A stretch of 64,000 nucleotides of DNA from Pseudomonas fluorescens (GCF_900215245.1 NZ_LT907842.1:1-64000), one strand, 5' to 3'. Counted from the first letter of the stretch, positions 40,497 through 48,742 are shown. Notes: generated from the letters alone by a model not told the origin. A program made the numbers and translations.

Positions 40497-41507
40497 ATGC
40501 TGCCTCGCATTACCGCCCTGCTCACCGGCCTGGGCTTCTGCGCCCTGGCCCACGCGGCCCCCACACATTACCCGCTGACGGTACAGAACTGCGGCAGCAC
40601 GCTGACCTTCGCGCAAGCCCCCGCACGCAGCGTAACCATCGGCCAGGCGGCCACTGAAATGCTCTATGCCCTGGGCGTGGCGAACAAGGTGGTCGGCACC
40701 TCGCTGTGGTTCAACAGCGTACTGCCGACGTTCAAGGCGCAGAACGACACCATCGAGCGCCTGGCCGATAACGAGCCAAGCTTCGAGGCCGTGATCGCCA
40801 AGCGCCCGCAACTGGTGGCCGCCGAGCTGGAATGGGTGGTCGGCCCGCAGGGCGTGGTTGGCACCCGCGAGCAATTCCACGAGCTGAAGATTCCCACCTA
40901 CCTGCTGCCCTCCGACTGCGAAGGCAAGGACAACCTGGTGGGTGCCGACGGCACGCGGCTGGAGCCGTTCCGCATCGACACAATTTACAAAAGCATCCGC
41001 CAACTGGCCGAGATCTTCGATGTACAGGATCGCGGCCAGCAACTGAACGACGAACTCAAGGCGCGCCTGGCCAACGCTGTCGCCACCGCGCAGAGCAAAG
41101 GCCTCAAGCAGGCCAGCGCACTGGTCTGGTTCTCCAGCGCCGAGATGGCCAGCGACCCGTACGTCGCCGGCCACAAAGGTGTCCCCGAGTTCATGCTGGA
41201 AACCCTGGGCCTGCACAACGTCGTGCAGTCCGATGAAGAGTGGCCCGCCGTCGGCTGGGAAACCCTCGCCAAGGCCAACCCGACCTTCCTGGTGATCGCC
41301 CGCATGGACCGCCGCCGCTACCCCGCCGACGACCATGAAAAGAAACTCGCCTTCCTGCGCAGCGACCCGGTGACCCGCAACATGGACGCGGTCAAACACA
41401 ACCGCATCATCATCCTCGACGCCCTGGCCTTGCAGGCCAGCATCCGCACGTTCGATGGCCTGGAACAACTGGCCCACGCCATCGACGGCTACGACCTGCA
41501 CAAATGA
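40497..41507 (+). CDS. periplasmic substrate-binding protein of a riboswitch-controlled cobalamin/metal-chelate importer
   Basis: 336 residues from the ATG at 40497 behind GGAGATTGCCCC. The open frame extends upstream through the riboswitch, which is not translated. A signal peptide (LPRITALLTGLGFCALAHA) is followed by a BtuF/FepB-type two-lobe fold: VTIGQAATEMLYALGVANKV, KRPQLVAAELEWVV, and a C-lobe ending DALALQASIRTFDGLEQLAH. Class III binding proteins carry iron-siderophores, haem or vitamin B12. The upstream riboswitch argues for cobalamin or a cobalt-related chelate. It overlaps the permease gene by four bases. Confidence 0.88.
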   Translation: MLPRITALLTGLGFCALAHAAPTHYPLTVQNCGSTLTFAQAPARSVTIGQAATEMLYALGVANKVVGTSLWFNSVLPTFKAQNDTIERLADNEPSFEAVIAKRPQLVAAELEWVVGPQGVVGTREQFHELKIPTYLLPSDCEGKDNLVGADGTRLEPFRIDTIYKSIRQLAEIFDVQDRGQQLNDELKARLANAVATAQSKGLKQASALVWFSSAEMASDPYVAGHKGVPEFMLETLGLHNVVQSDEEWPAVGWETLAKANPTFLVIARMDRRRYPADDHEKKLAFLRSDPVTRNMDAVKHNRIIILDALALQASIRTFDGLEQLAHAIDGYDLHK

Positions 41508-42508
41508 TACGTAGCCTGCTCGCCCTCGCCCTGTTACTGCTCGCCGTGCTTGCCGGTGTGGCCATCGGCGAAACCGCCATTTCCCCACAGGTCGTGCTCC
41601 AGGTGCTCGCCAACAAACTGTGGGCGGCGGGTTACGTGCTGGACCCGATCGACGAAGGGGTGGTGTGGAACTACCGCCTGACCCGCGCCCTGGTGGCGGC
41701 GGCGTGCGGGGCCGGGCTGGCCACGTGCGGGGTGATTTTGCAGTCGTTGTTGCGTAACCCGTTGGCTGACCCGTACCTGCTGGGCATCAGCGCCGGCGCA
41801 TCGACCGGCGCGGTGCTGGTTGCCCTGATCGGCGTGGGCGGCGGGCTGGTTTCGTTGTCGGCGGGCGCATTTGTCGGGGCCATGGCGGCCTTTGCACTGG
41901 TGACCTTGCTGGCGCGCGCCAGCGGCTCGTCCACCGGCACCGGGCAGATCATCCTCGCTGGCATCGCCGGCTCGCAGCTGTTCAATGCCCTTACCGCGTT
42001 CCTGATCACCAAATCGGCGAGTTCCGAGCAGGCCCGCGGCATCCTGTTCTGGCTGCTGGGTAACCTCAGCGGCGTGCGCTGGCCGTCGGTGTGGCTGGTG
42101 GTGCCGGTGGCGGTCGCAGGCCTGGCGGTGTGCCTGTGGCACCGCCGCGCGCTGGATGCGTTTACCTTTGGCACGGACTCCGCCGCGTCCCTGGGCATCC
42201 CGGTGCGGCGTGTGCAGTTTGTACTGGTGGGCTGCGCCGCGCTGGTCACGGCGGTGATGGTGTCGATTGTCGGCTCGATCGGCTTTGTCGGGCTGGTGAT
42301 TCCCCACGCCGTGCGCCTGCTGGTCGGCACCGGGCATTCGCGGTTGCTGCCGGTTAGTGCCTTGGGCGGCGCGCTGTTTTTGATTGCGGCGGATGTGCTG
42401 TCGCGCACGCTGATCAAGGGGCAGGTGATTCCGGTTGGCGTGGTGACGGCGTTGGTCGGCGCTCCGGTGTTTGCGCTGATTCTAATCGGCCGGAGAAATG
42501 CGCGATGA
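41504..42508 (+). CDS. FecCD/BtuC-type ABC permease
   Basis: 334 residues with about ten hydrophobic helices. Family phrases are ALVAAACGAGLATCGVILQS, NPLADPYLLGISAGASTGAV, and the ATPase-coupling loop SIGFVGLVIPHAVRLLVGTG near residue 260. It is the inner-membrane channel of the importer, working as a dimer with the ATPase encoded next. The ATG lies in the ATGA overlap with the preceding stop, and the gene overlaps the next by four bases. Confidence 0.92.
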   Translation: MIRSLLALALLLLAVLAGVAIGETAISPQVVLQVLANKLWAAGYVLDPIDEGVVWNYRLTRALVAAACGAGLATCGVILQSLLRNPLADPYLLGISAGASTGAVLVALIGVGGGLVSLSAGAFVGAMAAFALVTLLARASGSSTGTGQIILAGIAGSQLFNALTAFLITKSASSEQARGILFWLLGNLSGVRWPSVWLVVPVAVAGLAVCLWHRRALDAFTFGTDSAASLGIPVRRVQFVLVGCAALVTAVMVSIVGSIGFVGLVIPHAVRLLVGTGHSRLLPVSALGGALFLIAADVLSRTLIKGQVIPVGVVTALVGAPVFALILIGRRNAR

Positions 42509-43269
42509 GCGTGCTCAGTTGCACCGGGCTGGGCTTCAAGGTGCGCGAGGCTGAGTTGCTGCGCGATATTCACCTTGAGGTTCAGCTGGGCGAAACCTTA
42601 GGCATCGTCGGCCCCAACGGCTCCGGCAAATCCACCCTGCTCAAACTGCTCGCCGGTTTGCGGGTGCCCGCCAGCGGCGAAGTGCGCTTGAGCGGCCAAC
42701 GCTTGCGCGACCTGTCGCGCCGCGCCATCGCCCAGCAATTGGCCGTGGTGGAGCAACAAGCCGACACCGACGACGCGATCCGCGTGTTCGATGCCGTGGC
42801 GCTGGGCCGCACACCGTGGCTGTCGGCATTGAGCCCGTGGTCCGCAGACGACCACGCCATCGTCAACCAGGCCTTGCATGACGTCGACGCCACCCACCTG
42901 AGCACGCGCGCCTGGCGCAGCCTCTCCGGTGGTGAACGCCAACGCGTGCACATCGCCCGCGCCCTGGCGCAACGGCCGCAGATTTTATTGCTGGATGAGC
43001 CGACCAATCACCTGGATATCCAGCATCAGTTGGCGATTTTAAAAGGCGTGCAGGCGCTGCCGGTGACCACCTTGATTGCGCTGCACGACCTGAATCAAGC
43101 GCTGACCTGCGATCGTTTGGCAGTGCTGGATCGCGGGCAGTTGGTGGCGCTGGGCAAGCCGCTGGAGGTGCTCACGCCGCAGCGCTTGCAGGACACGTTT
43201 GGCGTACAGGCGCATTACCTGACTGACCCGTTTGATGGCGCGCAGATTCTACGGCTGCGCTCACACTGA
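42505..43269 (+). CDS. ABC transporter ATP-binding protein (BtuD/FecE type)
   Basis: 254 residues with a full set of ATPase motifs: Walker A GIVGPNGSGKSTLLKLLAGL near residue 36, the Q-loop in VVEQQADTDD, signature SLSGGERQRVHIARALAQRP, Walker B ILLLDEPTNHLDIQHQ and the switch His in IALHDLNQAL. It powers the importer made with the two upstream genes. No TonB-dependent outer-membrane receptor (BtuB) lies nearby, so the receptor must be elsewhere. Confidence 0.93.
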   Translation: MSVLSCTGLGFKVREAELLRDIHLEVQLGETLGIVGPNGSGKSTLLKLLAGLRVPASGEVRLSGQRLRDLSRRAIAQQLAVVEQQADTDDAIRVFDAVALGRTPWLSALSPWSADDHAIVNQALHDVDATHLSTRAWRSLSGGERQRVHIARALAQRPQILLLDEPTNHLDIQHQLAILKGVQALPVTTLIALHDLNQALTCDRLAVLDRGQLVALGKPLEVLTPQRLQDTFGVQAHYLTDPFDGAQILRLRSH

Positions 43270-43299
43270 CAGGTGAGTCAGCTTGAAAAGGTGCTGGGG

Positions 43300-43797
43300 T
43301 TACAGGTGCCGCTGCATATGCGTCGTGCGCCACACCGGGTCCGCCTCGACGTCCACCACCTCAAACCCCTGGCGAGCCCAGAAATCAATCGCCCCCGGTA
43401 GAAACGGATGGGTGTGCAGGTAAACCACCGCCACCCGATCCGCCCGCGCCTGCGCTTCCAGGGCACGATACAACTGACCGGCCAAGCCAAAACGGCGAAA
43501 GGCTGGCAGTACGAACAGGCGCACCACTTCCACTGTTTTAAGGCCTTGATAATTCAGCTGGGGGAAACGGCCGTCGTAGGGCAAGTAGCCGATGGCGGCG
43601 ACGATTCGGCCCTCGGCGCGAGCGATCAGGAACTGGCCGTCGCCGTGAAGGTAGACCGCCTCGAACCGCGCCAGGTCGTCCGGCATGCCGCTGGCGCTGA
43701 GCGTGGGAAACAGCTCGGCGCGGGCCTGCAGGACGAAGGCCCGTACTGCTGGAACGTCGGCGCCGGTGACGAACTGAAGGAGGGGAGTCTGGTTCAT
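43300..43797 (-). CDS. GNAT family N-acetyltransferase
   Basis: 165 residues. Strand 4 TVEVVRLFVLPAFRRFGLAG runs into the acetyl-CoA loop RRFGLAGQLYRALEAQARAD, then VVYLHTHPFLPGAIDFWARQ and GFEVVDVEADPVW. The substrate is unknown. The start overlaps the upstream 74-residue gene by an ATGA, so they are translationally coupled. It faces the importer operon convergently. Confidence 0.88.
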   Translation of the reverse strand: MNQTPLLQFVTGADVPAVRAFVLQARAELFPTLSASGMPDDLARFEAVYLHGDGQFLIARAEGRIVAAIGYLPYDGRFPQLNYQGLKTVEVVRLFVLPAFRRFGLAGQLYRALEAQARADRVAVVYLHTHPFLPGAIDFWARQGFEVVDVEADPVWRTTHMQRHL

Positions 43798-44018
43798 GTG
43801 ACCTTGATCTGGCGGATCCCGACCACCCGTGCCTGGTCCAGAATCTCCTCGGGGCCCGCGTCTGCAGGGGGCATGATCAACCCGTTTTCGGCATCGCCAA
43901 AATGCAACGCCAGCAAGTGCATCGCCGCTTCATGCAGGGGCAACTCGGACTGCTTCAGTTCAAACACATGGGTGCGGGGCTCGTCGTTGAACAGGTAGTT
44001 GAGGGTGTATTCGCGCAT
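43794..44018 (-). CDS. conserved hypothetical protein coupled to a GNAT gene
   Basis: 74 residues, MREYTLNYLFNDEPRTHVFE at the start and ILDQARVVGIRQIKVT at the end. It is acidic, with no membrane helix or signal peptide. I do not recognise a named domain. ATGA overlap with the downstream GNAT gene suggests the two work together. Confidence 0.75.
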   Translation of the reverse strand: MREYTLNYLFNDEPRTHVFELKQSELPLHEAAMHLLALHFGDAENGLIMPPADAGPEEILDQARVVGIRQIKVT

Positions 44019-44075
44019 GGTGGGGTCCTGTGAGGGCAGAGGAGTGACTGCTTATCCTGACCAAGCGATCAGCTT

Positions 44076-45014
44076 TTAAGTTCCTACTGTTGCCAATCGC
44101 TGGGTTATCCAAGCCTGGGTGTGCATCAGCACATGGCCCGCCATCGCCACCGGAAAATGAATAAACCCATGGGCAGATTCCGCTAACAGGTGCGCTTCAA
44201 CCGGCGTCTGCGCGCCCCACCGCTCGGCGATCAACAGCGTGTCATCCTTGAGCGGGTCCAATTCCCCGACAAACATCAACGCCGGCGGCAACCCGCTAAA
44301 ATCGCCATACAACGGTGACAACGGCGGCTGCCGGCGCTCGTCATCAGTCAGCCCCGGCGTCAGCATGCGCAACGCCTCGACCATGCCCGGACCGTCCAGC
44401 AACAACGTGTCCGGCCCGGCTGCGTGCACGCTTGGCGTGCCGCTCAAGTCATACACGCCGTAATACAACACTGCCCCGCTCACGCGCTTGAGCAGGTCCG
44501 GCCATGGTTTGAGCGCCAGCAACGTCGCCACTGCCAGGTGCCCACCGGCGGATTCACCCACCACAAACACCGGCACGTCGGCAAACTCCGGGCAGTCGCC
44601 CAACAGCCAGCGCGCAGCCGCCAGGCAGTCCTCCATCAGCCCTTCGACCGGCGTGTCGACCGCCAGCCGATAGTCCACCGACACCACCGCCACGTCACAG
44701 GCGCGCACCATGCCCAGGTTCAGGTCATCGTCCATCTGTGCGTTGCCGATGACCCAGCCGCCACCGTGGATATCCAGCACCACGCCCTTGGCCTTGCCCG
44801 CCGGGCGCAAGATGCGCACGGGCACGCCATTCACCTGCCGCGTCTCGGCGGCAGGCGCGGTCTTGAGCGATTGACTGACGCGCAGCAGCGCCTGAATCAC
44901 ACGTGGCGTGACGCGGTTGCGGATTTTAAAGCGCGGCAGCCAAGCGAGCTTCTTGTTGAAGCGCCGCATCTCGGCCAGCTCGGGCTCGCTGGCAGGCCAA
45001 CGTTGGCAGGCCAT
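44076..45014 (-). CDS. alpha/beta hydrolase, hormone-sensitive lipase-type esterase
   Basis: 312 residues. The HSL-family oxyanion motif LDIHGGGWVIGNAQMDDDLN lies near residue 83, the nucleophile elbow VFVVGESAGGHLAVATLLAL near residue 155, Asp in LMFVGELDPLKDDTLL and His in LLAESAHGFIHFP. No signal peptide, so a cytosolic carboxylesterase acting on short acyl esters is likely. Its ATG overlaps the tspO stop by one base (TGATG), indicating coupled translation with tspO. Confidence 0.92.
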   Translation of the reverse strand: MACQRWPASEPELAEMRRFNKKLAWLPRFKIRNRVTPRVIQALLRVSQSLKTAPAAETRQVNGVPVRILRPAGKAKGVVLDIHGGGWVIGNAQMDDDLNLGMVRACDVAVVSVDYRLAVDTPVEGLMEDCLAAARWLLGDCPEFADVPVFVVGESAGGHLAVATLLALKPWPDLLKRVSGAVLYYGVYDLSGTPSVHAAGPDTLLLDGPGMVEALRMLTPGLTDDERRQPPLSPLYGDFSGLPPALMFVGELDPLKDDTLLIAERWGAQTPVEAHLLAESAHGFIHFPVAMAGHVLMHTQAWITQRLATVGT

Positions 45015-45454
45015 CAGCGGTTATTGCGCAAAATCGAGAAATTCAGCGCCGCCGCCACACACAGCCACGCCAGATAAGGCAACAGGATCAACCCGGTGAT
45101 CACGTCCAGTCGCATGGCCAACACCAGCATCGCGGCGACCGTGAGCCACAGCAGCACAATAATCACCATGCCCGCGAAGAGCCGGTGTGCCCCGAAGAAC
45201 ACCGGTGTCCACAACGTGTTCAAGGCGATTTGCGCGGCCCATAAGGCCAGGACTTCCTGGCTGCCGGGGAGCAGCGTCAGGCGGTAACCCGCCCAGGCCA
45301 GCAGCACGTAAATCAGGCTCCAGGCCACTGGGAACAGCCAGTTCGGCGGCGTGAAGCTGGGTTTGACCAGCGCGTCGTACCACGCGCCCGGTTTGAAAAT
45401 AATGCCAGTGCTGGCGGCGGCGGCGCAGGCCAGCAGGAAGATAAAGAAGGTCAT
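45014..45454 (-). CDS. tspO: TspO/MBR family membrane protein
   Basis: 146 residues, five membrane helices. Signature residues: WYDALVKPSFTPPNWLFPVA with the Trp-Tyr and Pro-Asn-Trp motif, WAAQIALNTLWTPVFFGAHR, and LPYLAWLCVAAALNFSILRN. Family knowledge: TspO proteins bind porphyrins and may degrade or move tetrapyrroles. The downstream esterase gene is coupled to it. About 200 bases separate it from the divergent chrA. Confidence 0.93.
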   Translation of the reverse strand: MTFFIFLLACAAAASTGIIFKPGAWYDALVKPSFTPPNWLFPVAWSLIYVLLAWAGYRLTLLPGSQEVLALWAAQIALNTLWTPVFFGAHRLFAGMVIIVLLWLTVAAMLVLAMRLDVITGLILLPYLAWLCVAAALNFSILRNNR

Positions 45455-45652
45455 CGTCTGTCCTTAGCTGAAGTCAGCTGTGTGTGATGGGCGGGCGTTT
45501 TTCCCTGCCCTTTTCAATGACTCAAACGCGCCCGCATAAATTCCATCCGACGTGGCAATTGGCGCACAGCGGCGCCTCTTCTTCACGTCATCAAAATCCG
45601 CTAGGGTGCCTGCCTACCTTAGCCTGTTTTGACCTTATCGAGACCGCCCGCC

Positions 45653-46864
45653 TTGGCCACCTCACCCACTGATCACCGTGCCAGCCCCTGGTCGGTCTTC
45701 CTGATCTTCCTGCGCCTGGGGCTCACCTCGTTCGGCGGCCCGGTGGCGCACCTGGGTTACTTTCGCGACGAGTTCGTCACCCGCCGACGCTGGCTGAGTG
45801 AGCGCAGCTACGCCGACCTGGTGGCGCTGTGCCAATTCCTCCCCGGCCCAGCCAGCAGCCAGGTGGGCATTGCCCTTGGGCTATCGCGGGCGGGCTACGG
45901 CGGCGCGCTGGCGGCGTGGCTCGGGTTTACCTTGCCGTCGGCCCTGCTGCTGATTCTGTTCGCGCTGGGCCTTGCGCAACACAGCAGCGTCATCGCGCCC
46001 GGCGTGCTGCATGGCCTAAAAGTGGTGGCCGTGGCCGTGGTTGCCCAGGCCGTGTGGGGCATGGCGCGCAACCTGTGCACCGATGCACCGCGCATCAGCC
46101 TGATGCTGATCGCCGCCTGCGTGGCCCTGCTGCAAACCTCGGCTTGGGGCCAGGTCGGCGTGATCGACGCCGCCGCGGTGGCGGGCCTGTTGTGGCTAAA
46201 CACCCCGCCGTCCACCGCCCATGACGCCCTGCCTATCACGCTAAGCCGCCGCGTGGGGGCGATGTGGTTGGCGTTGTTCGTGCTGTTGCTGGCCGGCTTG
46301 CCGCTACTGGCCGAGCTGGCGCCCAGCCAAGGCCTGGCGCTGATCGACGCGTTCTACCGCACCGGTTCGTTGGTGTTTGGCGGCGGCCACGTGGTGCTGC
46401 CGCTGTTGCAAGCCGAGGTCGTGCCCACCCAGTGGGTGAGCAACGATGTATTCCTCGCCGGCTACGGCGCCGCCCAAGCCATGCCCGGCCCGTTGTTCAC
46501 CTTCGCGGCGTTCCTCGGCGCGTCCATGCAGCCGGCCCCGACGGGCTGGCTCGGCGGCCTGCTGTGCCTGCTGGCGATCTTCGCGCCGTCGTTTTTACTG
46601 GTGCTGGGCGCACTGCCCTTCTGGGAAACCCTGCGCCGCAGCGCCCGCACCCAGGCCGCGTTGGCGGGCGTGAACGCGGCGGTGGTCGGCCTGTTGCTGG
46701 CCGCGCTGTACCAACCGGTATGGACCAGCGCGATCTTCAGCGCGCGGGATTTCGGCCTGGCCCTGCTCGCACTGGTGGCGTTGATGGTGTGGAAGTTGCC
46801 GCCGTGGCTGGTGGTGATCGGCAGTGGCGGCGTGGGGTGGCTATTGAGCGTTACGCTGGGCTAG
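45653..46864 (+). CDS. chrA: chromate efflux transporter ChrA, two-domain form
   Basis: About 403 residues from a TTG at 45653 (read MATSPTDHRASPWSVFLIFL) that follows GAGACC. Another TTG at 45629 is possible and no in-frame ATG exists before the conserved part. Two homologous CHR halves in tandem: the first starts with LRLGLTSFGGPVAHLGYFRD, the second with TGSLVFGGGHVVLPLLQAEV. About 10-12 membrane helices. ChrA expels chromate, probably by proton coupling. The 3' end overlaps the convergent nucleotidyltransferase gene by 14 bases. Confidence 0.9.
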   Translation: MATSPTDHRASPWSVFLIFLRLGLTSFGGPVAHLGYFRDEFVTRRRWLSERSYADLVALCQFLPGPASSQVGIALGLSRAGYGGALAAWLGFTLPSALLLILFALGLAQHSSVIAPGVLHGLKVVAVAVVAQAVWGMARNLCTDAPRISLMLIAACVALLQTSAWGQVGVIDAAAVAGLLWLNTPPSTAHDALPITLSRRVGAMWLALFVLLLAGLPLLAELAPSQGLALIDAFYRTGSLVFGGGHVVLPLLQAEVVPTQWVSNDVFLAGYGAAQAMPGPLFTFAAFLGASMQPAPTGWLGGLLCLLAIFAPSFLLVLGALPFWETLRRSARTQAALAGVNAAVVGLLLAALYQPVWTSAIFSARDFGLALLALVALMVWKLPPWLVVIGSGGVGWLLSVTLG

Positions 46865-47426
46865 GCCCCGGCGCGACGATTTTGAGCCACGGCCAGCGCG
46901 CCTGATAACTGCGTGCCTTCTGTTCAAACAACTCGGGCTCGGGGTGCCGGGGATTGATCCGCAACACACCCTGCTCCACATCCGCCAACCCATGGGGCGC
47001 GTACACCTCGCCCGTGGCAATCTCCAGCCCGATGCACGTGCCTGCCACCAAGTAGCGATCAACGCCTTGCTTGGCTGTGTGCAACTGCGGATACGGCCGG
47101 CCAAAGCGCTCGCCATACCAGAGATGAACCCGCGCCTGGTTCTTGACCTCGACGTTGACGCCCAAGTCCTCAAACAGTCGCTCGGCCGCGCGTATGACCC
47201 TGTCCTCTGCTTCGTAGGACAGGTCCGTATCGAAGTAAAAAACGTCGTAGTCCTTCACGTCTTGAGCGACCGGACGGTTGGATTGATGGTTCCACACCGC
47301 CTGGAACAGGCAGCCCGCGGTCAGCATGCACTGATCCACGCCGAGGGCCGGCAGGCGCGCGGTGATTTCGGCGTTGATGGGGTTGGCCATGGCGATTTCG
47401 AGCAGGGTTTTGACGGTCAATGTCAT
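46851..47426 (-). CDS. nucleotidyltransferase family protein (DUF925 type)
   Basis: 191 residues from the ATG at 47426 (MTLTVKTLLEIAMANPINAE) behind AAGGATTCAAC. The frame extends upstream without support. Core: MLTAGCLFQAVWNHQSNRPV and KDYDVFYFDTDLSYEAED, the DxD-like metal site of the nucleotidyltransferase fold, then VHLWYGERFGRPYPQL. The family is seen in many bacteria, with unknown substrate. It overlaps chrA tail-to-tail. Confidence 0.87.
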   Translation of the reverse strand: MTLTVKTLLEIAMANPINAEITARLPALGVDQCMLTAGCLFQAVWNHQSNRPVAQDVKDYDVFYFDTDLSYEAEDRVIRAAERLFEDLGVNVEVKNQARVHLWYGERFGRPYPQLHTAKQGVDRYLVAGTCIGLEIATGEVYAPHGLADVEQGVLRINPRHPEPELFEQKARSYQARWPWLKIVAPGPSPA

Positions 47427-47500
47427 GTTGAATCCTTGAGAAACGGGCCGGTTGCAGCGGCCGACTTTACAACAGCGCGGAGTCCGAATGATGAATCGCA

Positions 47501-47561
47501 GCGTAGGCAAATGCTCTGGCGTGCGCAACGATACGTCGCCGCCTTGCTCCATTGCCTACGC
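47501..47561. repeat. 61-base inverted repeat upstream of the DUF6124 leader
   Basis: GCGTAGGCAA at 47501-47510 and TTGCCTACGC at 47552-47561 are perfect 10-base arms. Inner bases pair weakly (TGGCG near 47516 with CGCCG near 47537). It differs from the REP classes here. It could be a terminator-like or mobile palindrome. Confidence 0.6.
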
Positions 47562-47639
47562 TTACGTCAGAATCCGCCGGCTTGTGCGCTGGGGTGGCCG
47601 TCTCTAAGGTGGCTCGGTCGCTGAATTGTTCAGTGATCG

Positions 47640-47808
47640 GGTTTAGTAGCCCAAGGTTTAACCTAACAAGTGCACAAGCTTCATCTGTCAGACGTTCCTG
47701 TCTGTGCTCGATGGTGGCTGTGCGTAGGGCACCCTTGGGTGCGCCGGTTTTGTTAGGTTCCACCGGTCTACTAACCTGCGTACAGCTACCGCCTTTTCGT
47801 TTAGTAGC
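47640..47808 (+). ncRNA. highly structured leader RNA of the DUF6124 gene (candidate cis-regulator)
   Basis: Nested helices are visible by eye. GGTTTAGTAG (47640-47649) pairs with CTACTAACC (47768-47776) with one bulge. Inside, AACCTAACA pairs perfectly with TGTTAGGTT. Further in, GCAC-AGC-CATC pairs with GATG-GCT-GTGC, capped by CAGAC-GTTCCT-GTCTG. A separate hairpin GGCACCC-TT-GGGTGC stands beside it. A second GTTTAGTAGC at 47799-47808 can compete with the first for CTACTAAC, giving two exclusive folds. The start codon downstream sits in the loop of TTAAC-AATG-GTTAA. I do not know a named RNA family for it. Confidence 0.6.
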
Positions 47809-47841
47809 GATGAGGTTGTGGCCCAAGCTAGGAACTTAACA

Positions 47842-48081
47842 ATGGTTAACGTCAAACCGGATTCAACCGCCCTCTTCAGCGTCGTTCCCGACGCCAGCAC
47901 CGAAACCCTGATCACCAACAGCTACGAAACCTTCGCCTCCGTCAGCACGCTGTTGCTCGACCTGTCCGAAGACCTGTGCGGCAAACACCGCGACATCGCA
48001 CTGGCCATCCACCAACTGAGCGAACTGGGCGTGCTGCTCACGGCCAAATTGCTCGACCGCGAAGCGCCCTGCCCTGGCTGA
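47842..48081 (+). CDS. DUF6124 family protein
   Basis: 79 residues from the ATG at 47842, which follows TAGGAACTTAACA. It begins MVNVKPDSTALFSVVPDAST and continues through SVSTLLLDLSEDLCGKHRDI and LAIHQLSELGVLLTAKLLDR, two amphipathic helices. I recognise the pattern from the DUF6124 family of small, multicopy Pseudomonas proteins of unknown function. No signal peptide or membrane helix. Expression is probably governed by the structured leader just upstream. Confidence 0.8.
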   Translation: MVNVKPDSTALFSVVPDASTETLITNSYETFASVSTLLLDLSEDLCGKHRDIALAIHQLSELGVLLTAKLLDREAPCPG

Positions 48082-48120
48082 GTGGGCGCCCCTCAAGCAG
48101 CGCCGCCGAGGGCGCTGCCT

Positions 48121-48420
48121 TCAATTAGCGCCCGGGTAGTGATCCACGTACTGAATAGTGAAGTCGGGGTAGTGATCGACAATCTGGATTTTGTAGTCCG
48201 GGTAGTGATCGACGGTTTTCCATTTGCCCGCTGAGTCCGGGTAATGATCGACCTTCTGCACCTTGAGGTCGGGGTAGTGATCGACAACCTGAACCTTGTA
48301 GTCCGGGTAGCTATCGACGAACTGGATATTGCCGTAAATCTTCGACACATCAACACTCGTACCCGCCGACGCGCAGAAGGTACAGGTCAGCAACACTGAC
48401 GCCAGAGCAACTTTAAACAT
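48121..48420 (-). CDS. exported protein made of VDHYPD tandem repeats
   Basis: 99 residues from the ATG at 48420 behind TGAGGCTGTC. Signal peptide MFKVALASVLLTCTFCASAG, then VDVSKIYGNIQFVDSYPDYK and six successive units built on VDHYPD-x-K-[VI]-Q (one has a longer insert, SAGKWK). Units are 9-15 residues with alternating hydrophobic and charged positions, suggesting short beta strands. No named family recognised. Acidic/His-rich repeats could bind metal, but that is conjecture. It converges on the DUF6124 gene. Confidence 0.8.
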   Translation of the reverse strand: MFKVALASVLLTCTFCASAGTSVDVSKIYGNIQFVDSYPDYKVQVVDHYPDLKVQKVDHYPDSAGKWKTVDHYPDYKIQIVDHYPDFTIQYVDHYPGAN

Positions 48421-48508
48421 GACAGCCTCATCCTGAGAAATCAGAGGCGCCAGTCTAACGACCCGCGCGCAAAAAATCGCACAGAGAAACACGCTGCCCA
48501 GCGAATGA

Positions 48509-48742
48509 TCAGCCCTTCAACTCACCCGCCCGATTACTCGCCGCATCGTCATAAGCCACATACAGCGACTCGGCGATTTGGCTTTTGATGGCTTTGGCGG
48601 CTTCCAGACCCAACACAAACCCTTCAGCCTTGCCGCCAGCGCGGTTGAGCTCTTCGTGGGTAGAGGCGCCGGTGATAGCGTCGAGCAGCTTGGCGGCGTG
48701 AGGGCCTACGCCTTTGGGGAGGGAGATTTGGTCGATGGACAT
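48509..48742 (-). CDS. small conserved hypothetical protein
   Basis: 77 residues from the ATG at 48742 (MSIDQISLPKGVGPHAAKLL) preceded by GAAGGTATCGCC. Predicted helical and soluble (DAITGASTHEELNRAGGKAE, GLEAAKAIKSQIAESLYVAY). No domain recognised. The frame extends upstream to 48817 but without a ribosome site. Confidence 0.65.
   Translation of the reverse strand: MSIDQISLPKGVGPHAAKLLDAITGASTHEELNRAGGKAEGFVLGLEAAKAIKSQIAESLYVAYDDAASNRAGELKG

Noticed and set aside
47467..47826. A 119-codon minus-strand frame across the DUF6124 leader
   Set aside because: The sequence is better explained by nested RNA helices. The translation has no recognisable pattern.
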